DNA from: Clostridia bacterium
Lineage (GTDB): Bacteria; Bacillota; Clostridia; UBA1381; UBA9506
DNA length: 64,000 nucleotides
Reading direction: 5' to 3'
Assembly (NCBI GenBank): GCA_017416855.1
Contig: JAFQAZ010000011.1
Span: 62,001-126,000, forward strand
The notes under the pieces were generated by a model, which had not been told where the DNA came from, ran no database searches, and worked only from the letters and a program-made list of their open reading frames with translations. Below are positions 59,652 through 64,000 of the stretch, one piece after another. A program made the translations under genes and the position numbers. Position 1 is the stretch's first letter, and every line of letters starts with the position of its first letter.

Positions 59652-60110
59652 TTATTTCTTTTTCTTTTTATGCTGGATTTTTTCGGATTCGGATTTAACG
59701 AGAGGTTTACGTAACTGAATAGCTGTAACAATTGAAAGGACAATAAAGTAAACAGCCATTAAGATATAAACAGGAATAACAGCAGTCATTTTGTCAAAAC
59801 CGGGAATCCAGCCGAATTTAGAAACATAAAGAACAGCACAGCTGATAAACGTGCCGAAGAAAATAGCGCTGTAATTAGTAAGTTTTGGTTTTTTTATTTT
59901 GCCTAAAACAAATACATAAACACCCAATGCCAGGCTGATGATGCCCAGAATCAGGATAATCAGATAAGTCGGGTTAGAAATTCTAATGCCACTGCGCAGG
60001 GCAGAATTTACATACAGTAAAATTAAACCGGCCGCCAGAAGAATGCCAAAGTTCATAACCAATCGGTTAGAAAGTTGTTCTTTTTGTTTTCTTGTCATAA
60101 TGTAATTCAC
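59652..60110 (-). CDS. Four-helix membrane protein, unknown
   Basis: 152 residues, four hydrophobic segments (about 17-36, 48-68, 78-97, 110-132), then a basic tail ending HKKKKK. No family recognised. Lies between rsmE and glyA on the minus strand, probably co-transcribed with rsmE. Confidence 0.65.
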   Translation of the reverse strand: MNYIMTRKQKEQLSNRLVMNFGILLAAGLILLYVNSALRSGIRISNPTYLIILILGIISLALGVYVFVLGKIKKPKLTNYSAIFFGTFISCAVLYVSKFGWIPGFDKMTAVIPVYILMAVYFIVLSIVTAIQLRKPLVKSESEKIQHKKKKK

Positions 60111-60149
60111 TCCTAAAAATAATTCATATAAAACGTTATCATAAAACGC

Positions 60150-60890
60150 TTACTGACGATTCATTTCATCCCATTCGTACAGAAGAAGGGAAAGCGTTAC
60201 CGGACCGGCGGTCTCTGTTCGTAAAATACGGGGACCAAGAGTAACGGTTTTAGCGCCGATTGCTTTTAATTGCTCAACCTCTTCTGGCGCAAAACCGCCT
60301 TCGGGACCAATGAAAATACCGGCGGATGACTTTTTTTCGATGGAAAGGGTAGTCTTAACATCGTTTGTCTGCTCATCTTCATATGGTAAAAGCAAAAATT
60401 CGGGTGCATTGTCAGTTGTTATATCGGAAATCGTAATCGGCATTGTGATGTGGGGAATCTGACCGCGTCCGCATTGTTTGGCTGCCGCTTCAGCTGTTTT
60501 TTGCCAGCGCTCCAATTTTTTACGAGCCTGTTCTTCGTTCAGCTTCACCACACTACGGGACATCTGGACCGGAACGATGGTATGAACACCGATTTCCGTA
60601 CATTTTTCAATAATCCATTCCATTTTTCCCTGTTTGGGTAAACCCTGATAAAGAGTCACTTTTACACTAGGTTCGGTTTTGCAAGGATAAGAGCGGATGA
60701 CTTTAGTGAGAACAGCATCTTTTGAAATGGTTTCAATCACAACATCATAGTTCAAGCCTTCACCATCACAAATCAAAAGTTCATCACCAACTCTGGCACG
60801 AAGAACCTTTACAATATGATTTACATCTGCACCGGTGATTTCAATGCCTGCATCAGTTATTTGATTTTTCTCAACAAAAAATTTAGACAT
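60150..60890 (-). CDS. rsmE: 16S rRNA m3U1498 methyltransferase
   Basis: 246 residues. SPOUT fold: VTLYQGLPKQGKMEWIIEKC and TEIGVHTIVPVQMSRSVVKL, then the SAM knot FIGPEGGFAPEEVEQLK and TLGPRILRTETAGPVTLSLL. It methylates U1498 of 16S rRNA. Own promoter at 60920-60949. Confidence 0.94.
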   Translation of the reverse strand: MSKFFVEKNQITDAGIEITGADVNHIVKVLRARVGDELLICDGEGLNYDVVIETISKDAVLTKVIRSYPCKTEPSVKVTLYQGLPKQGKMEWIIEKCTEIGVHTIVPVQMSRSVVKLNEEQARKKLERWQKTAEAAAKQCGRGQIPHITMPITISDITTDNAPEFLLLPYEDEQTNDVKTTLSIEKKSSAGIFIGPEGGFAPEEVEQLKAIGAKTVTLGPRILRTETAGPVTLSLLLYEWDEMNRQ

Positions 60891-60919
60891 AACACAATCT
60901 CCGACAATTCAATGCTATA

Positions 60920-60949
60920 AGTATATCATTTTTCGCTACTGTTTGTCAA
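60920..60949 (-). promoter_or_regulatory. rsmE promoter
   Basis: Minus strand TTGACA (60944-60949), 18 bp, TATACT (60920-60925). Confidence 0.8.
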
Positions 60950-60987
60950 GGTGAAATCACAAAATACAGATGGGAACATAGCAAAGA

Positions 60988-61025
60988 AAAATCGTGTTAA
61001 AGCATATTGACTTTAACACGATTTT
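60988..61025 (-). terminator. Terminator of the YtxH-like gene
   Basis: AAAATCGTGTTAAAG / CTTTAACACGATTTT arms, T-rich on the minus strand. Confidence 0.85.
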
Positions 61026-61041
61026 AATCATTTACAATTGG

Positions 61042-61209
61042 TTATTTTGTTATCATAGCATCCAGCACCGTTCCCATGGTTTTAAACATAGAATGTGTGC
61101 CTTTATGCAGTTTTCTGCGTTGCCTGTCAGTTATGGGATCCATCACCATTGTCAGAGCAGAGCCTACAATAGCACCGGCAACCACACCGCTTAAAAAGCT
61201 TAATTTCAT
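61042..61209 (-). CDS. Small YtxH-like membrane protein
   Basis: 55 residues: MKLSFLSGVVAGAIVGSAL is a glycine-rich membrane helix, then PITDRQRRKLHKGTHSMF and a short helix. This resembles the head of YtxH-like envelope proteins. GGAGG on the minus strand fits the start at 61209. Confidence 0.65.
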   Translation of the reverse strand: MKLSFLSGVVAGAIVGSALTMVMDPITDRQRRKLHKGTHSMFKTMGTVLDAMITK

Positions 61210-61277
61210 ATCTGTTCCTCCGCAACTCATATTTCAATATGTAGTATGTGAAGAAAAACAGAATTTATGCAATATTA

Positions 61278-62078
61278 TTACATAGATTCGGCTTTTTCTG
61301 TGCAGGCCTGCATAGCAGACATAATGGCGCTGCGAAAGCCAAATTCTTCCAACCGTTTAACGGCCTCAATGGTTGTGCCGCGCGGGGAACAAACCATATC
61401 TTTCAGTTCGCCGGGATGCTTGCCGGTTTCGAGCACCAGCTTAGCTGCGCCCATAACAGACTGAGCGGCTAAACGATAAGCTGCATTTCTTGCAATGCCG
61501 TCACGAACAGCGGCATCTGCCATTGCCTCAATCATCATAAAAACATAAGCAGGACTGCTGGAGGAGACGGCAATAACTGAATTCAAGAGAGATTCCGGCA
61601 AAAGCTCTGTTTCACCAACTGCACGGAAAATATTCACCGCCTGAGCGAATTCTTCATCAGAAGCGGGAGCATATTCTGCGGCGATGACGCTCATTCCGCA
61701 CAATGCCATTGCCGGGGTGTTGGGCATTACGCGAATGACTTTAGCATCAAAACCAAGCAGCTCCTTAATGGCGCTGATTTCAACGCCGGCCGCAATGGTG
61801 ATCAATACTTTGTCTTTAATTATAGTGGCATATTTTTCTTTCAGTTCAGATAAAACCAAAGGAAGAATAAAAGGTTTAACTGCCAGAATAATATAATCTG
61901 CTTCCAGCGCACAACCATTATCTTCTTTGGCGGTAATACCTAATTTTTTGAACTTACTTAACGCATCTTTATTGGGATCGGAAACAAAAATTTCACTCTC
62001 TGAGCAGAGGGAGGAAGCCAAAACACCACCGGCAATAGCAAATGCCATGTTACCTCCGCCGATAAATCCAAGTTTCAT
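61278..62078 (-). CDS. proC: Pyrroline-5-carboxylate reductase
   Basis: 266 residues. N-terminal Rossmann GFIGGGNMAFAIAGGVL, VIRVMPNTPAMALCGMSVIA, and the dimer signature (TGKHPGELKDMVCSPRGTTI) near 225. Last step of proline synthesis. Single gene on the minus strand. Confidence 0.95.
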   Translation of the reverse strand: MKLGFIGGGNMAFAIAGGVLASSLCSESEIFVSDPNKDALSKFKKLGITAKEDNGCALEADYIILAVKPFILPLVLSELKEKYATIIKDKVLITIAAGVEISAIKELLGFDAKVIRVMPNTPAMALCGMSVIAAEYAPASDEEFAQAVNIFRAVGETELLPESLLNSVIAVSSSSPAYVFMMIEAMADAAVRDGIARNAAYRLAAQSVMGAAKLVLETGKHPGELKDMVCSPRGTTIEAVKRLEEFGFRSAIMSAMQACTEKAESM

Positions 62079-62120
62079 TCAGTACCACGTAGCCTTTCTA
62101 TATGTAAAGTATCAGCAAAC

Positions 62121-62153
62121 AAGAGGCTGAAAAAGCTTAATTTTCAGCCTCTT
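62121..62153 (-). terminator. Terminator at the end of the Asp23 gene
   Basis: AAGAGGCTGAAAA / TTTTCAGCCTCTT arms; the right arm holds the last codons of the gene at 62137. Confidence 0.8.
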
Positions 62154-62526
62154 CGTTAGCAGCATCTTTCTTTTTGCTTTCAGGAATAATACCTTCAACG
62201 CAAACATCAACATGGGTTACAGTCAGATCAGTCATTGTTTCAATGTTACGTTTAATGTTTTCCTGCAATTCTGCTGCAACTTCCTGAATTTTTACGCCGT
62301 AATCAACAACAATATGAACTTCAACCACAACGTTTTTTTCTACAGCTTCAATACGAACACTTTTGTTAGAGTTCTTTTTAACGATTTTTTCAACAATACC
62401 GTCAGCCAGGGTGGTATAAAGAGCGGCGCCCTTTGTTTCTGCCACAGCCATAGCCGCAATAGACTGGATTACTTCGTCAGAAATGTTCACGGAACCGGTT
62501 TCAATATAATTTGTATTTTCAGACAT
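62137..62526 (-). CDS. Asp23/Gls24 family envelope stress protein
   Basis: 129 residues. GSVNISDEVIQSIAAMAVAE, then KGAALYT and the strand EKNVVVEVHIVVDYGVKIQE of the family, and VTHVDVCVEGII. Asp23-type proteins are abundant cytosolic, membrane-associated stress proteins. AGGAGGTAA fits the start; promoter at 62558-62586. Confidence 0.93.
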   Translation of the reverse strand: MSENTNYIETGSVNISDEVIQSIAAMAVAETKGAALYTTLADGIVEKIVKKNSNKSVRIEAVEKNVVVEVHIVVDYGVKIQEVAAELQENIKRNIETMTDLTVTHVDVCVEGIIPESKKKDAANEEAEN

Positions 62527-62557
62527 AAGATTTACCTCCTATAATGTATATATACAT

Positions 62558-62586
62558 AGTATAACACTTCCTAGATGAAAAATCAA
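62558..62586 (-). promoter_or_regulatory. Promoter of the Asp23 gene
   Basis: Minus strand TTGATT (62581-62586), 17 bp, TATACT (62558-62563). Confidence 0.75.
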
Positions 62587-62647
62587 GAAGTTTACTTTGT
62601 GTCTATGAGAATATTTACCATTTAGCGCAAAAATAATTAATATGTAT

Positions 62648-62680
62648 AAAAAAACGGTGCAAGTTGCACCGCTTTTTTTA
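62648..62680. terminator. Terminator of the Asn/Gln-rich gene
   Basis: CGGTGCAA / TTGCACCG arms with A/T tracts on both sides. Confidence 0.85.
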
Positions 62681-62685
62681 TGTCA

Positions 62686-62814
62686 TTAGTCGTTGTAGTT
62701 GTTATTGTTTTTATTCTGCTGATTATTCTGATTTTTATTCTGTTGCTGATTGTTCTGGTTTTTGTTCTGCTGCTGATTGTTCTGATTGTTCTGGTTCTGA
62801 TTTCTGTTATCCAT
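62686..62814 (-). CDS. Asn/Gln-rich micro-protein
   Basis: 42 residues, MDNRNQNQNNQNNQQQNKNQ followed by more of the same and ending NNNYND. 33 of 42 residues are Asn or Gln. AGGAGG on the minus strand 9 bp before ATG and a terminator right after support a real gene. Two longer open frames over the same DNA (a hydrophobic one on plus, an Arg/Thr one on minus) are by-products of its repetitive codons. The role is unknown; similar tiny N/Q-rich proteins occur in spore-formers. Confidence 0.7.
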   Translation of the reverse strand: MDNRNQNQNNQNNQQQNKNQNNQQQNKNQNNQQNKNNNNYND

Positions 62815-62918
62815 TGTGATAACCTCCTGATTTTTTTTGTTTTGACGTTAAGTGGCCTTGATAAATCCTTTGCCAACAGTTATTCTAAACAAAAAATCAA
62901 AAGATATACAATTTAAAT

Positions 62919-63431
62919 TTATTTTTTCTTTAAAAAACGAGAACCGACAAACTTCCAGGTGTATTTTATGCCGAAATACTTAACAGGGAGCATAACGATT
63001 GCGCTTACGATTCGTGAAGACAGTATCAGCATAATGGGATTCCCATATAAAAGGTGAAGCCAAAGAGTCGATAGACCTAAGTCAATGATAATTGTTTGCA
63101 GTATCAGACAAGGGAAGATGTGTCTGAAATCCTTTTTTTTATTAAATAAGAACAAACCGTAGGTCAAGGCATATAACGCTTCGTTTAAACCAAAGCCGGG
63201 GAAATAGGGGCCTTTAGGAAAAACCAACATTCCCAGTAAATCAGCAACAAAGCCAAAGATGGCACCAATCCAGGGACCGAATAACATAGCACAAAGAGAA
63301 GTTGGAACAAAACTGAAGCTGATTCTGAAAATTTGTGTCTCAACAGCGATAAATCTGGTTACCACAATGTGCAGTGCGAGCAAAAGGGCAATGGTTGCCA
63401 ACTTTCGTGTGGATAAAAAACGTTTTTGCAT
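62919..63431 (-). CDS. folT: Folate-family ECF transporter S component
   Basis: 170 residues, six hydrophobic segments. LATIALLLALHIVVTRFIAV then RISFSFVPTSLCAMLFGPWI and GAIFGFVADLLGML are typical of FolT S components, which bind folate in the membrane and dock to the shared EcfAAT module. Start assigned to the ATG ending at 63431; the long upstream open frame is riboswitch leader. Its probable THF riboswitch supports the substrate assignment. Confidence 0.88.
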   Translation of the reverse strand: MQKRFLSTRKLATIALLLALHIVVTRFIAVETQIFRISFSFVPTSLCAMLFGPWIGAIFGFVADLLGMLVFPKGPYFPGFGLNEALYALTYGLFLFNKKKDFRHIFPCLILQTIIIDLGLSTLWLHLLYGNPIMLILSSRIVSAIVMLPVKYFGIKYTWKFVGSRFLKKK

Positions 63432-63507
63432 AAAAATAACACTTCCTCTTTTATGGATATATTGCGGGCAAATTCGCCACAAAAAGGGAGGTGTTTCACG
63501 ATTTTGT

Positions 63508-63611
63508 GGCAGCGGAATGCAGTGATGATACCGCAAGTAATAGAAATTACTTTTCGTACAGTGGCAACTTCCCGTCCAACTGTCACTTAACGCATCAAAA
63601 CCTACTCTGCC
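63508..63611 (-). promoter_or_regulatory. Probable tetrahydrofolate (THF) riboswitch
   Basis: Read on the minus strand: GGCAGAGTAGG at the start, TGCGTTAAGTG, ACGGGAAGTTGCC, ACGAAAAG, a hairpin, then GCGGTATCATCACTGCATTC and CGCTGCC, closing a GGCAG/CTGCC stem. These are the conserved blocks of the THF aptamer in the right order. After it GCCACAAAA/TTTTTGTGGC can fold (63475-63510) and CACCTCCCTTTT could mask the ribosome site AAAAGAGGAAG, so control is probably at translation. Confidence 0.85.
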
Positions 63612-63631
63612 TACTATTAAACTCAATACTC

Positions 63632-63660
63632 ATTATAATACATAAAAACTGTTTTGTCTA
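63632..63660 (-). promoter_or_regulatory. Promoter of the THF-riboswitch-folT transcript
   Basis: Minus strand TAGACA (63655-63660), 17 bp, TATAAT (63632-63637), 20 bp upstream of the aptamer. Confidence 0.75.
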
Positions 63661-63740
63661 TGCTTTTTATGAAAATAATTATTTTTCAGGATAGTTAAAC
63701 AGATTATGCACAAAATAGTTAAAAAACTTGAAGGATGAAA

Positions 63741-64000
63741 ATGATGAATAAAAGAATAGGAAAACAAACAGTTACACTTGAACACCCGCCTGTGATTTTA
63801 GGAACAGGCACAGTGGCAGGAAAAAAAGAAGGGGAAGGACCCATTGGAAAATATTTTGATGTGATTGCAGATGATAACGTGCTGGGTGCCAAAACCTGGG
63901 AAAAGGCCGAGAGTGGGTTTGCGAGCCGTGCGGGACGAGAAGCATTTAAAAAATGCGGCATCGAAAAAGAAAAAATTGATTATATTTTCGGCGGCGATTT
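63741..64000 (+). CDS. spoVAD: Stage V sporulation protein AD, N-terminal part (cut by window edge)
   Basis: 86 residues visible. MNKRIGKQTVTLEHPPVILG at the start, GTVAGKKEGEGPIGKYFDVI, and SGFASRAGREAFKKC are typical of SpoVAD, the thiolase-fold protein that binds dipicolinic acid for uptake into the forespore. AAGGA upstream; ATG 63741 or 63744. The rest of the spoVA operon lies beyond the right edge. It confirms that the organism forms spores. Confidence 0.93.
   Translation, partial: MMNKRIGKQTVTLEHPPVILGTGTVAGKKEGEGPIGKYFDVIADDNVLGAKTWEKAESGFASRAGREAFKKCGIEKEKIDYIFGGD

Noticed and set aside
62637-62916. Hydrophobic plus-strand frame and Arg/Thr-rich minus-strand frame
   Set aside because: Both are out-of-frame readings of the repetitive AAC/CAG codons of the Asn/Gln-rich gene.

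Overview
The window comes from a low-GC, spore-forming, strictly anaerobic Clostridia-type Bacillota. The evidence is a split spoIIID gene, the start of spoVAD at the right edge, a sensory [FeFe]-hydrogenase, SLH and copper-amine-oxidase-N-type surface proteins, AGGAGG ribosome sites and consensus sigma-A promoters. No rRNA or tRNA gene and no CRISPR array was seen.

Layout. 0-17 kb is an accessory region: small unrelated genes (YitT-type membrane protein, metallo-hydrolases, GtrA, histidine phosphatase, P-loop kinase, phd-doc toxin-antitoxin, orphans) alternate with copies of a dispersed intergenic module. The fuller copies carry two TGTCGAA-like boxes (the Spo0A-box consensus) exactly 10 bp apart, just upstream of a start codon. 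Two hairpin-ended repeat elements (one carrying a DUF559 nuclease gene), a third hairpin array and a serine-recombinase locus with four orphan cargo genes also lie here. gdhA and a lipid kinase sit at 3-6 kb. 17-25 kb holds the sensory hydrogenase plus PP2C phosphatase pair, an SPFH protein, glutamine synthetase, and a LysR regulator divergent from aspartase.

25-43.2 kb is the main discovery. spoIIID is cut in two: codons 1-38 lie at 24922-25035 and the remaining 49 codons at 43157-43303. Both halves end on a shared 7-bp core (CAGTACA). Removing the 18,121 bp between the cores restores an 87-codon SpoIIID frame. A full-length large serine recombinase abuts the right core. The arrangement matches the sigK skin elements, but in spoIIID. 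The element carries a HipB/HipA-like pair, a SEFIR-domain protein, a replication-initiator-like protein, a ribbon-helix-helix protein, three near-identical promoters with dyad operators, and a phase-variation cassette. In that cassette a tyrosine recombinase gene lies beside a 205-bp segment bounded by 25-bp perfect inverted repeats. The segment holds a strong promoter that currently points away from a six-gene envelope operon, so the switch reads as OFF.

43.4-64 kb is housekeeping: SLH protein, cysK, uraA-upp, a hisA-hisF-hisIE-tmcAL-PHP operon, a SNF2 helicase, a DUF1540 protein, a class V aminotransferase, three small orphan genes, glyA, rsmE, proC, an Asp23 protein, an Asn/Gln-rich micro-protein, and a folate ECF transporter gene behind a probable tetrahydrofolate riboswitch. 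Most convergent gene pairs share bidirectional terminators.
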